NCBI GenBank assembly: GCA_036674765.1
Contig: JARVKI010000075.1
Location: 147,541-211,540, forward strand
Length of the DNA: 64,000 nt
Reading direction: 5' to 3'
Origin: Seiridium cupressi
Taxonomy: Eukaryota > Ascomycota > Sordariomycetes > Amphisphaeriales > Sporocadaceae
Shown here one piece after another: positions 11,932 through 23,058 of this stretch. The notes beneath the pieces were generated by a model. The model was not told the DNA's origin. It worked only from the letters and a program-made list of their open reading frames with translations, and did no database searches. How positions within the stretch are numbered: position 1 is the first letter of the stretch; every line of letters begins with the position of its first letter. A program made the translations under genes and the position numbers.

Positions 11932-14900
11932 CGAGGGAGAAGTTGAGTAGGGCTCTTACTGAAGTGCCAAGATTAGGTGGGCGACTGGGGTGATGCACCT
12001 CATCTTGAGAACCGAAACCATAAATATGTATCTATCAAAGGGGCTTGGCATTGTGAGAAATTATAGGCAGGCTCGCAGCATCATTTATAGGCGGCCTTCA
12101 TACGTCTTATTCCTGCTTGTTGACCTAGTCCCAAGGTGCATGATTGAAAGACCTGCCAGAGCAGAGAAGCTCTTAGGAGGAGACAATTGCCGTTGCAGTT
12201 GGATTGGTATTGGAGCAAACATTGTGTTCACCGTTGAGCCTATGGTTCTCAGACAAGCATCAGCCGTACTGCCAAAGCCTCCGCTTCTGTACCACTGCAA
12301 CAAACCAGTTTGTCAAACAAACTGATCTGTCGACTCTTAGATAATGCCAAGAGAATCATCTGGTATTGTTGTTAACAATCAAATTCCAGGAAATGCTTAC
12401 TTATACTACCTATGAGCTATTTGTTCTGGTGGCAAATTAGACCATCACGCACTTGGAGGCAGATGGTACTCGGACGAGCATACCTAATGCCTCCATTGAT
12501 GGCTGCGGTCTTCTTTTGTGTCCAAGGCCAGCTCTGAAGTACAAAAGAATCGCAGGACATAGCCGATGCGCTATCTCTATTCGACCATAACACAAAGGTA
12601 TGTTGCCGTATGGTCGATCTTGTGCGAGCGTGCCAGCGTAAATCTGACACGGGATAGCAAGATTCGGCAAGACGTTGTGAGCCAAACATACAGTGTGACT
12701 ACGCATAGCCGCTTACGCCTAAGCTCGTCTGCTACGAAGTTTTGTTCGTACAAGATTTCCTCGGAACTTATAAGATGAATGAAAGTCCAAGTTCGCCGGA
12801 GATTGCCCAGAATAATCAGGTCAACGCTGATAATGCTGCTTGATGAGTCTGTGTCGGTTCAACAGTGGCTGCAGTGGTCTGAGGCTATTGGAAAATTATT
12901 GAGGACCTCTTTTTCCATCTCAGGGTAAGCTTGCATGTTACTGCCCCCGCGCCATTGAGACTTACATGCACCTGCATCTTTTGGTTTGTACTATCAAACG
13001 CGTGTGACGAAGGCCTGTAAAATAGTCTGTTTCCTTGAAGTGTCCTATCTATATCAATTTAGGCCGCTGAAGGGACTTCTTCTCTACTGTCTTCTGTCCC
13101 CTATTAGTCTGAAGGAAGGTCACTGATCATAATGCTTATGCTCATTTCTTTCTTGTAACACAATCTATCGTCTAGATATCATATGAGCGGTCTTGCTGTC
13201 TTCTGGCTAGTTGATGATCTTGCTTTGACTCGGAATCTATAGTGGCAGATTTTAAATCCGTATGATGCAGTATTATGTGCTAGCTAAGACTGATCCACCT
13301 ACTTCTTTTCCCACGTGACTTGGTAGCAATACCGTGTTGTTAGTGCGTAGCGTTGAGATCCCAGAGTTCCAGGGTGCCAGATTGTGGTCTGCCTTGGAAA
13401 CTGGTGCTATTTATACATTAATTGTCTTCTATAATGGGGGCCTGTCGCCTGATTTGGACAAACTTTAGGCACGTCGGGAGTGCTCACTGATATTTTGTTG
13501 GTCTGATCACAACTGTACACATCTTGTCTAGTATTGGCAATTGCTAGATCAAGGTTACTAGGTTGACGGCTTGTTGGGCTGGCCAGTATCATTCTAGACA
13601 GCCATGTTAACTTGTGATTACTGAGAATCTTGGGGCAATGGGTGACACGCACCACTCAAGCTCTCGTAAGTCTACTATTCAAAGGTTACCTTTATGTAGC
13701 CTGCGCTTTTAGGGTGAGGTCTTACCCTTCGACTGTCCTGACTGTCCTGACTGTCCTGACTGTCCTGACTGTCCTGACTGTCCTGAGACATCAAATACTC
13801 TCAAGCTACATCATCACCAGTCGCTATTTCCCAGTGATCTATGACCGAGGGTGGTTTATAGTATGATGTAAATGGCAGTTGCGACGGATAATATGTGGTT
13901 TGTGTATCTTAATACTCGTCCTTACGTGAATCTAAATATAATAATGCCTTTCTAGTCGATTTCAACGTGTATAATAAGTGACCCAGCCATTATGATCACC
14001 TGTGACAGTGCGAGAAACTGCAGACATGATGCTAAAGTATAAGACAACGCCGCTGATAGTGTATTGTCGAGGCCGGTACTGACTGGTGCCAACAAGAAAA
14101 GACACAGAAGTCCTTGTCAACCTCCGGGATAGTCTTGCGAGTATCCGAAAATAACTCATATCTCACCAAAAATAAGCGGGACTAAGTAACATGCCCCTTT
14201 CGTTTGTCGTTAACGGGGGGTCTTTGTGTTGACAACCGTGAATTAGGTTGCGAGAGATGTAGAAATTCTGCTAAAGGCAGATTTCTCTTTCCCCTTTGCT
14301 TGTAAAATTAGTTTAGAAGTAGCTATCATTAAATACCTTGACAAGAGATAGGAGGGAAACCGCTCCAGGGAATCTTGCTATAGACTACTTGCATAGACTT
14401 CCATCATCTAGAGGTAGTTGAATCTCCCAACCGTTTGATGCTCGGGTAGCTGGGCGGTCCGTTATACACTACACATATGTAAGGCATCTTATGCTGTTAC
14501 CTACACTCCAAGGACAACTAGAATAGTAATGACTTATATTCACTCCTAGGTAAAGAGCACCCAGATAGATGAGGAAACCGTGATCTTGTAAGAGGCAACA
14601 AATGTGTCTGTCATTCACTACTCTCGTCTCTTTCAAGGGAAGCTAAGAACCCAGGAAGTGTACTCTACAATCCATTTTGCCACTAAAGCAAGACAACACG
14701 TTGCATACACTGAGAAGGCCCCATGGGCACTTGATCAATATACAATATTGGCCCAGTCAAGTATCCATATGAGCAGGCACGAATGGGCAACGAGTTTTGC
14801 CGCGATCGGCTCAAGAGCTCTCCATATCACATACAAGGCAAACCCAAGGCATCAAGGAGAAAGGGCAACTACCCACATATTCATACCTAATTTGAACCGA

Positions 14901-15421
14901 ACAAACGAATCCCTCCTGCTTTTGAGAAATTTTTTTCTTTTGTTATTATTTTCCTGCCTCAGGGTCTCAGGGTACTCGTCAATCCTTCCCTGAACATTGA
15001 TAACTTTGTTTCTCATGCCACGGGCCATCGCACTCCTGCGAGATATCAACTCAGCTCCAGGCAGGTGAGTACAGCTAACAAAGCAAGCGGATGACAGTTC
15101 ATCTTGAGATCAGTCAAACTCTTGTATCATTCTATTCTATCAAGAGGACAGCATCGCTGATTGACAAGATATTTCACAAGTCAATGAGCTGGCTTCCTCA
15201 TCATCCCGCCCACGACACCATTGAACGAAGCACGACTCTACAGTTCAAGCCATTTTGTTGTGCGAATATCTAGACATTCGTCTTGCACAAAAAAGCGACG
15301 ACATTATTGATCGACATCCTCTGGGCCTCCTGTGTCTTGTGAGCGACTACCCCTCCCCCCACGATATTCAGTCAATGAATTTGTTACTGAACCGAATTGT
15401 TAGTCAGCCATCAACACCACG
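11932..15421. other. gene-poor region, 3.5 kb
   Basis: It contains a six-copy 9 bp minisatellite (13731-13784) and otherwise AT-leaning sequence with short overlapping ORFs. No coding frame, splice pattern or RNA gene could be supported. Confidence 0.45.
13731..13786. repeat. 9 bp minisatellite, six copies
   Basis: Six perfect head-to-tail copies of GACTGTCCT occupy 13731-13784, followed by the first two bases of a seventh. There is no mismatch between copies, so the array is young or recently homogenised. It is not inside a supported gene. Confidence 0.95.
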
Positions 15422-15632
15422 ATGGATCGTGCGATGACTTTTGAGAACCCCTCAAAAAGTTCTGACATTGTTGATGAGAGCATGCCGACTGATATTATAG
15501 ACGACATTTACCCCTGCGACTCCATCTCGGAGAAAGGGTCTGATGAGTCGTTCAGCAGTGAGGAGGCGAAGAAGTTAAGAGCGATGACTATGTGCTAATT
15601 CAGTTCAACAGTCCGTCCTGGCTCAGGTAGCC

Positions 15633-15932
15633 ATGGCGATACGTCGGCCACCAGTAAGTTGAGCCCCGCTGGCATCTCGGTGCCTGTGAGCCCGGGAGAC
15701 GACTAATAGCAACCAGCCTGGTCTACGACGTGCCTTCTCAACCTTCCTTTCCTCCAAAAGCTGCCGCCTGTCGAGGGAGTTCCACATCTCCAGGGCCTTC
15801 CGCATTATCGTCTGATCTTGGAGTAAGTGACAACAAAAACACTAAAAGATCTTGAGCTGACTTAGCCCCTCTAGCATAGACAGGAAAATTGAAGCAGCCA
15901 CGATCCAGACCCCCTTCGGCCCGGTCGTCGCG
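15633..15932 (+). other. probable upstream exons/introns of the SET-domain gene
   Basis: Two intron-like segments are visible just before the SET ORF. One starts GTAAGTTG after 15651 and contains GACTAAT shortly before an ACCAG acceptor near 15717. The other starts GTAAGTGAC near 15823 and contains GCTGAC before CTAG near 15877. The frame of the SET ORF stays open upstream of its first ATG (15933) back to that acceptor. This shows the gene very probably starts further left, possibly at ATG 15633, but I could not find a combination of sites that keeps one frame throughout. Confidence 0.4.
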
Positions 15933-16840
15933 ATGCCGAGTGATGGGTCGAATCGGGCAAGTGAGGGCACGGTTACACCTCAAGCACACAGCAACTCCGG
16001 TTCTGTTGCTTGTGAGCCCATTCAGCCAGGCGACACTGATTCTGGCCAGAGACCTCAGCCAAATGGCGCTGACACTGGTAGTATCTCCAGCATGCTCGGT
16101 CGTAGCCAGTCTGAGAGCCCTAATCGAGCGGATGGATTGCGAGAGGGCCCCGAAGACGTGGACAAGCCGTACTCACGTGCACCTCCGCCGATGCCGACCG
16201 AGCCTACATCTGAGCCGGAAAGGTTCAGAAACAACTTCTTGGAGATCAGACCATCGTCCACTGCAGGATTTGGCGCATTTGCGCTGAAAAACATGATCCA
16301 GGGCCAGATCATACTGATCGAAAAGTCGTTGTTTCGCGCAAACAACAACACCCTGTATGATGAGATCGAGAAATTGACGCCATCTCTCCTGCAGGCTTAC
16401 GACCGAATGCATGCGCACGTTCGACGGGCTTATGAAGGCGGTCCACGAAACCGCGCTGCCATCTTCCGGACGAACAGGTACCTGCCACAATATTTATCTA
16501 TATATTCATCATTGATGTAATTGACCTGAAAGATGGGTGAAGATACTGACACGGCTATAGCTTTTTTGTCTCTCCCTCCGAACGTGGCGTATATCTAACG
16601 GCGTCGAAATTTAATCATGCCTGCAAGCCGATCAACAACGTCACTTACGTCCATGATCAACGCCAGGACTGCATTGTCTTCTCCACCGAACGAGATATCG
16701 AGGCCGGGGAAGAGTTGTTCATTAACTATGGCCCTGATCCCGAGACTCTTTATACCGAGTACGGATTCATCTGCAGGTGCGGCGGTTGCGGCTCTTTGAC
16801 AGATGTCGACATTGCTGGTCTTGAACACCCTATCCGCTAG
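15933..16840 (+). CDS. SET-domain protein (putative lysine methyltransferase), 5' end unresolved
   Basis: Exons 15933-16477 and 16561-16840 are joined across an 83 bp intron (GTACCT...CTGAC...TATAG) into 274 codons plus stop. The first about 95 residues are Ser/Pro-rich. The SET fold then starts at STAGFGAFALKNMIQGQIIL. After the splice come the motif FNHACKPINN, a variant of the NHSCxPN cofactor and active-site motif, and ERDIEAGEELFINYG. A short Cys cluster (CRCGGC) follows, like a post-SET zinc site. In family terms this is a SAM-dependent protein lysine methyltransferase of the fungal SET/SMYD-like class without an evident MYND finger. The substrate is unknown. ATG 15933 lies inside an exon, so the true N terminus is probably longer. 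Confidence 0.75.
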
Positions 16841-19800
16841 TAGCAACATTGGGTTCGTCGCGATTGACTTACGATTGATTATGCGAGGCTCGTTTTGCAT
16901 TCGGGGTTGCACGGGGTTCCTCGCCCACCGCACTGAGATGCTGTGGATACGGTTCCGTGGGAGGAATGGTATTGAGCAAGGCGTCGTTGTGTTATCTTCC
17001 GGGCATTCACAAGGCATTATTGATTTCCTAAATAATTCTCAATGTAAACATGAAAATGGTGCCTCGTCTAACAGTTGAAATTGGTGTTCTTGAAAAGCAG
17101 TCGAAGCTTGCGGCCTCAATGAATTGGCAGAAGAATGTGAGTAACAAGCACTAAAGCGGGCGCGCTGGTTTTAGCATAGCGCCCTGTTTTGTGTCCAAAG
17201 CCAACCAAATAACGAGATCTCTAAGTTTTAGGTCGTATTATTCTTGGCTACTCTTTGTATCCTGTCCATAAGCGACTGGCAAGCTCTAATCATGAGCCAA
17301 TATTCCTAGCCGGCGCCGCCGTATAAAACTATAATGGATTTCGTTCGACCGTACGATCCCTCTCATGGACAAGGTCTAGCAACGATGATAAACCTACCAC
17401 TAGTTAGTGCATGCTGTTAATATCATAAAAAAGTTTCCCTCGGACAAAGAGTGGTTCAATGATTTGAGTATAAATCATGTTGATAATAAATTATTCGTAC
17501 GACCATATTTAGTGCCCTAGTTCACAAACGTCGAAGTGATACGACCTCATCGGCAGATAAATCGCTTAAGACTTGGTATTTTGCACATCGTAGTTTTGTA
17601 GCGTGGATTCAAGTGCCTCGACTTTATTACATTCCGTGTCGCAGCTTCCCCATAGTCTACGTTCTCCATCAACACTTCCACTACAACAACATCCATGGGA
17701 TGTCTCTGTGGCCTACCCCTGTTTGTCAGATGGACAAGTCAGTGGCGAGACAGTGAAGAATTAACAGATATACGTCATATCATTGTCGCCCTTCCCGGGG
17801 GTTTCATAATTCAGTCATTTTTAAACCATATCATTTGGAAATTGCCTTTTCAAGGGCTACCGCTTGATCGTGTGATGTGACATGCCTGCCTAGGTTGGTA
17901 AACAATGTCCAGTGCCGTTGCAGACCACTATCCAGCGCGCACCATTTATTTCTTCATTTGGTCCTGGCCATCTTCAACCTCCTCCTCTTGATATGCTTCT
18001 CCTTCCTCAACTACAACAAATCGTTAATCGTTTTCCATCATCTCGTACTGACATTACACGCATCTACAAGCTCGTTAACATGCACCAGCCTCTTCTCACA
18101 ACATATCTATGAGCCATATCGTTCGTACCATTATTTTCAATCTTAGCTGTCCTTTAGACATTGCCTCAGCACATCAGTCCATGGTCCTCGCATCCGCCAC
18201 TATCCCTTGGCGGCCGGCAGCCCATGCAACCCTTTTCACACGGCCTGTATCATTGGTGTTTACGGCCTCACTGCGGGCTACCTTGACTGGCCTTGACTGC
18301 CAGTACGGAGCAGACTGACATGCGGTGGTATCCAGTCATTGTCAGTGAAAACAATCACGTACACCACAACACAATTACCTGTTACCGCAAGTTTAGCGTC
18401 TGGTAACTCGTCATCAGTAAGCTGCGTACCACAAAGCTGTGCAACGATTATACTGATACAGTCTCTGATCCAGTCATCCACGCCAAAGCGAACGCAGAAA
18501 AATACCCGGGAGGAATGGTTGCATCTATTTCCATCAAGTATTGCTGAAGGCGAAATCAATAATTATACGAGCCAAAAATATATATATACATCGCTTAACC
18601 TTATTCACCAAGCTAAATCCACACTGCAGACTCTCAAACGACTCTTTGGGGCCACGTCCTTCCAATATCCCTACGACGTCGCTGGAAAACGCTTCTGCAC
18701 CAGCCAGTGAATGCGGCAAGGCGGGTTGGCATATTCCTGTCGGAAATTCAAGCACTGATACCGGCAACTGTGACAACAACAACGTCATCGTGTGAGCCGG
18801 CCATGAGAACATCAATCATTGTTCTCTCTGTTTTCGCTTCGTATGGATTCAGTAGCTAATCAATGCTTCCTCCAGAGAACATTATTCTAACATGACTTAT
18901 CTTCAACTAACTCTTACAATCTTTATTGAGTCAAAAAATTTTGCATTAAAGATAAAAAACGATTCTTGTGAGTTGGTATTAATACTGACTCCTTCAGGAA
19001 TCGCATCCTGGCTCATTTTCCACTAACCATGTGCCTCCCAGCCGAAGCATTCATCTTATCAATATACTTCCAACATTCTTCTCGGCTTCCATCCTCATCA
19101 TTACGGAAAGAATCCTCGTAGGTCAAACCAGTTACCATACCTCTAGATTGCTGCCACCTTACCATAGCAAATAGTTCCCACTACGAAAGCATTCTAACTT
19201 CATGGTTTCTAGCCCGAGCATTCTCATTGTATCAATATACTTCCACAGAAGATGCGCCTTGAACGCCTCATGCGCAAGGAGCAGGAGCTCCACGACGAAC
19301 CCGATCAGCTATGGAAATACGCGAGCCTGATTTTCTCAAATGCGCGCTCATAATTGTGAACTCGACTTGGTAGGTGTCCTTCTGCAGCGTCTTCCCGATG
19401 AAATACTAACATATCGGACAGTCGAATCGTTCTTTACTTAACAGCATCATTTGGCAACTTTTTCGACCCTATGCTCCCCGCTGCTTCCGAGAACAATCCT
19501 TGTGGGTCGCTCAAGCATACATGTACCCATGAACGGCTAGGCACTGATACGATATAGCCGAAGCACTCATTTTTACCAATATAAATCCAAGGACACCAAA
19601 CATCCTTCCGAAGCACTCCAAGAATGTAGGTTTCTGCTCATATGAATTCACTTTCTCTGCAGTGCTAGATGATGGTTAACTTCTTCTCTTTGCAGACTTC
19701 CCCAACATCAATACAACATTGTAATCGCGGCGTCCTGCCCTCACATTGGAAGAAGAAGTCGGCGCCAAAGCACATTTCTCGTGTTTGTCGCGAAATCCGC

Positions 19801-20424
19801 AGGAAAATTATGCCCTACCGTGGTCAGAGAATGGAACGTATCACGACTAGGATTTGCTAGACTCTTGTATACTAGTTGTACTAAAGGGGGGCTCAGGATG
19901 AGCGCGAGTTACGCCCATACACATCCTTTGAGGACTTCACAATTGATGATCGTCTATACTGTGGAATATCGGGGTGTCAGGGTATAAGATGATGGCACTT
20001 TTCACCCCATAACAGGAGCCCTGACGAGTTTCCTGAAGTGATTTTCCCGTACGAGAATTGAGGATAAATTGAGGCCTATTTTCAGTACAACAAAATAGAG
20101 GAGAGCAGGACGAGAATGATATATTATTATATACTTATTTCCTTCGGTTCATCGCTTTCCCGCGTTCCCCTACCACCAGGACCGTAACATTAAATGCAAC
20201 AACATGCACGGACTACACTCGCCAGATCCAATTCAGGAACAGTCAGTTTTCCCGTCTATATCGCACGCAACCTTTCTCGGCAGCGACCAGAGTATCGATT
20301 TCAGCGCCCGCGAGCGATCTTATCACTACGATGCCCAAGATTAGCAATTTCTTCTTCAAGTAGGCCGGGCAAGTTATCGGGAATCAAGATTATGTTTTCA
20401 AGAGCAAAATCACCCTGTCGGAAG
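16841..20424. other. gene-poor region, 3.6 kb
   Basis: No supported gene. Bases 19038-19593 carry diverged copies of a segment related to CCGAAGCATTCATCTTATCA, and AT-rich DNA lies around 17,400-17,700 and 18,880-18,970. The short ORFs on both strands show no domain or splice logic. Confidence 0.4.
19038..19593 (+). repeat. decayed direct repeats (about 35 bp motif, three copies)
   Basis: Related segments lie at about 19038-19074, 19208-19245 and 19555-19593, each reading roughly GCCGAAGCATTCATC followed by TATCAATATACTTCCA. A second motif (AATCCTYGTRGGTC) recurs near 19108 and 19495. The copies are diverged, so this looks like an old local duplication rather than an active element. Confidence 0.45.
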
Positions 20425-21261
20425 CTAGCTGCTCACGAAACAGGATATAAAGGTCATGAAGCAACCCTGGGTCTGCTTACTGGCCTCATGATTCAGGGGA
20501 ACCCAGTCATTTGGCCCCCGCCATTCCCCTCGACACTCTCTGCTCTCCTCCAACTTGTGAAACTGGCAGAAAAAATCCAGATGGAACCTATGCACATTGA
20601 CCGTGACTCTCCCAAACTCAGGCCTCTGCAGAAATTGGAGCAGTGCCTGGTACTGGCTCTCTCTCAAACATAATGGTCCTGTTACCTGTTCGCCTGAGGC
20701 GAGGTGCGATTTGAAAAAATGCCTAGGCCTCGTCGGTGGATGTATGGAGCACCCGTACGGTGGGTAGGGGTAATCAGGTCCGATGAGCAGCGTCAGTTGC
20801 CTCAGTGTGACATACTTTTCGAGCTCCAACGCACTGACTGACTGGCAGTTGCAGCAGTCAATCATATTGAGACAGACGGTGACGTTTCTTATATGTTGCC
20901 GTGGAAGCAGAGCGGTCCGAAGGAATTGTTGGGTGCATTTCTGTGGTGGACTCCGGGAGCCAAAGCCGCGGAGGTCGATCCCTACGTCTCGATAGAATAT
21001 GGGCACCGCATCCGCGTACATGCGTTTGGACACAAGGAAGATAGACACGGCGTTCTTGTAGATTGGCAACCCAGGACGCTCGAGTGGCACGCCACCCTGT
21101 GGGCGGTCCAGAGATAATTCTAGGATCAAGATGCGGAGTTCTGCAGGTAATCTGAAGAAAAAGGGGTCGTCAGGGGGTGAATCAGCTGGAGGGGACAGGC
21201 TCTCGGCCCGCGCTTCAGTATCTGCGCACATGATAGAAGGTTTGTCCAGAAATCGAGTCAT
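20425..21261 (-). CDS. 2EXR/F-box-like protein
   Basis: The single exon encodes 278 residues. After a disordered N terminus, residues 34-52 read FFFRLPAELRILILELSLD, and residues 72-91 (VSIFLVSKRMYADAVPIFYR) complete the helical pattern of the 2EXR/F-box-like domain of fungal proteins (FxxLPxELRxxI followed by LLxVSRxxYxEAxxxFY). The C-terminal half is conserved in style with the protein encoded at 56904-57650 (HxDFFCQFH against HWSFWCSYH). Proteins of this type are very numerous in Pezizomycotina and their function is mostly unknown; an adaptor role is an inference. The start ATG 21261 opens the frame; ATG at residue 11 is also possible. The last residues (CFMTFISCFVSS) are unusual and could come from read-through of a missed intron. 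Confidence 0.7.
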   Translation of the reverse strand: MTRFLDKPSIMCADTEARAESLSPPADSPPDDPFFFRLPAELRILILELSLDRPQGGVPLERPGLPIYKNAVSIFLVSKRMYADAVPIFYRDVGIDLRGFGSRSPPQKCTQQFLRTALLPRQHIRNVTVCLNMIDCCNCQSVSALELEKYVTLRQLTLLIGPDYPYPPYGCSIHPPTRPRHFFKSHLASGEQVTGPLCLRESQYQALLQFLQRPEFGRVTVNVHRFHLDFFCQFHKLEESRECRGEWRGPNDWVPLNHEASKQTQGCFMTFISCFVSS

Positions 21262-22083
21262 TCGGTATACTCAAGTTGAAGCAAACAGGAAGCACGAAAG
21301 GACCTCGGTATAACGAACGCTATTTTATACGTGCATGCTTGACCAATACCGTCACTCTCGTTCGTGCGGAGAAGTCGAGCCGCGGAGAATAAGGTTGCGT
21401 TAGAGTCCAAGTGCCCAGCAACATTAGATCGATCGTAATGGCCCGTGTGACCGATTAGATGAAGCCGCAAGTCCAGCATGACTATCCGACCAACCATGTG
21501 TCCATTTTGTAACCCCGCGGTAGGGGCTGGGAGTCGAGGTCATTGCTGCTCCTGCAAGAGGGATCATTATCGGTTGCTGCCATTCGATCGAACAAAAGCA
21601 GCATAGAATATGACAATTCAGCACCGGAGAGACTCCTCATGGGAAGCCGCCTGGAGCCGAGCACTACATGTAGCTTGCTATATTCTATAGGTTGGAGCCT
21701 CGTCATAAAATGTCTCATCACTGGGCTTTTGCCAGCAGGCATTACTCGGTCTCTGTCCTCTCGGATATGGGCCATGAAACCCAGGCCGAAGGTTGCATAC
21801 AACGGGCCACCAGGAGTTGTGACGGCATGTCGAAGAATGCGGGGAAAGCTGACTAGTAGCCCTATGCTCCAAGCCCCACGCGGCTATTTGCCGACCCCAC
21901 GTTACGAACGCGTCTCGCGTATTTTCAGGAGACTTGACCAGAAATGTTCGTGGTTAAGAGGCCGATTTAGATGAATAGCAAAAGTTGCGCAACATAAATC
22001 CCCTGATCAGAAGGACAGTGCCGGGCACGATTCAGAAGTCACTAGCAGAGCCCACGCACAAAACATAATCTCAAACCGCAACC
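21262..22083. other. intergenic, divergent promoter region
   Basis: It separates the minus-strand 2EXR-like gene from the plus-strand APC15-like gene and should hold both promoters. No further feature is recognised. Confidence 0.5.
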
Positions 22084-23058
22084 ATGCTCCGGCGCCCGCC
22101 GACAACCTTGACTCTCACATCCGAGGACATCGCAATCTATGAAGACAGGCGCAGTCGCGAAGTCTCCCAGCGCCGAACCAACAATCCCGCTGTCGCGCAT
22201 CGGTACGATTCTGAAGAGCTACTCACCAACAACCATCATCACCAACACCCTTACTCTCACCTTCCTCCGACACATCCCAAGCGCCGCACCATTCTCGATC
22301 CTCCAGCTGCCGCCCAGAGCCGAAGCGGCTGGGATGCCGCATCCGAGCAAGACCTGCGGAATTTTGCCCAACAACGAGCCCAACAGCGGCGGCAGCAACA
22401 GCACCGGGCTGACGGCGCAAGTCATGGCGTACACTTTACGCCTCTTCCCCGCGGCGGCAGCATTCCACCTCCCCAGAACGGTGCAGGGCTAGGCGTTACA
22501 GATGCAGGAGCTGGAGATGACAGCGACTTTCCCAACGCAGCTCTATCGTCACCGCCGGAAGCTTCTCCTCTTCTACAGTCCTCCTCTGACGACAACCTAG
22601 AAGACGAGGACGAGGAGGGAAGCCCAGAGGACGAAGAGATGGAGGACTACGATGCGCCTGGGCATTTGCAGGCGCTGCCACGTTCTGCGAGGCCGACAGT
22701 CTATGCGCAACAACATCAGCAAGTACATCATTCCTATCCCCCTGCAGCGGCGGCGAATCTGCAAACACCTGTAAATCCTGCTACTGGTGCTCAGGGAGGA
22801 CAAGGACAACAACAGCAACACACCCCGATCCCGAGCAACCACGCAACAGCAGCCGTGAGTCAGATTCCGCAGGCACCGCAGCGGAGGGGACATGGGCGGA
22901 CGGTAAGCTCTAGGATCGGCAGTGGCAGAGGGGCAGGAACCAGCGAGGCACAGGCACAGGCACAGGCACAACCGCCTCCAGCGCCGACGAGGTTGACCAG
23001 GAGTCGGGAAGAAAGAAACGGTGCGCCGGGCGCAGGGACGCGGAGGCCTGGTCGGTGA
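22084..23058 (+). CDS. Anaphase-promoting complex subunit 15/Mnd2-like protein
   Basis: The single exon encodes 324 residues. The N terminus MLRRPPTTLTLTSEDIAIYE matches the conserved start of fungal Apc15/Mnd2 proteins (an L-T-x-E-D-I-x-x-Y/E helix). An acidic stretch near residues 170-190 (DDNLEDEDEEGSPEDEEMED) is typical for the family. The rest is Gln/Pro/Ala-rich and probably disordered, including a (QA)n run encoded by a hexanucleotide repeat near 22945-22971. In known systems Apc15/Mnd2 sits on the APC/C ubiquitin ligase and regulates Cdc20/Ama1-dependent activity. The assignment rests on the short N-terminal motif and the acidic block, so it is probable rather than certain. Confidence 0.65.
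   Translation: MLRRPPTTLTLTSEDIAIYEDRRSREVSQRRTNNPAVAHRYDSEELLTNNHHHQHPYSHLPPTHPKRRTILDPPAAAQSRSGWDAASEQDLRNFAQQRAQQRRQQQHRADGASHGVHFTPLPRGGSIPPPQNGAGLGVTDAGAGDDSDFPNAALSSPPEASPLLQSSSDDNLEDEDEEGSPEDEEMEDYDAPGHLQALPRSARPTVYAQQHQQVHHSYPPAAAANLQTPVNPATGAQGGQGQQQQHTPIPSNHATAAVSQIPQAPQRRGHGRTVSSRIGSGRGAGTSEAQAQAQAQPPPAPTRLTRSREERNGAPGAGTRRPGR
22945..22971 (+). repeat. coding hexanucleotide repeat, (Ala-Gln)n
   Basis: Four copies of the CAGGCA-type unit encode AQAQAQAQ in the APC15-like protein. The reading frame is kept because the unit is six bases. Confidence 0.85.

Noticed and set aside
13731..13786. CRISPR-like array
   Set aside because: The copies are directly adjacent with no spacers, so it is a minisatellite, and the DNA is eukaryotic.
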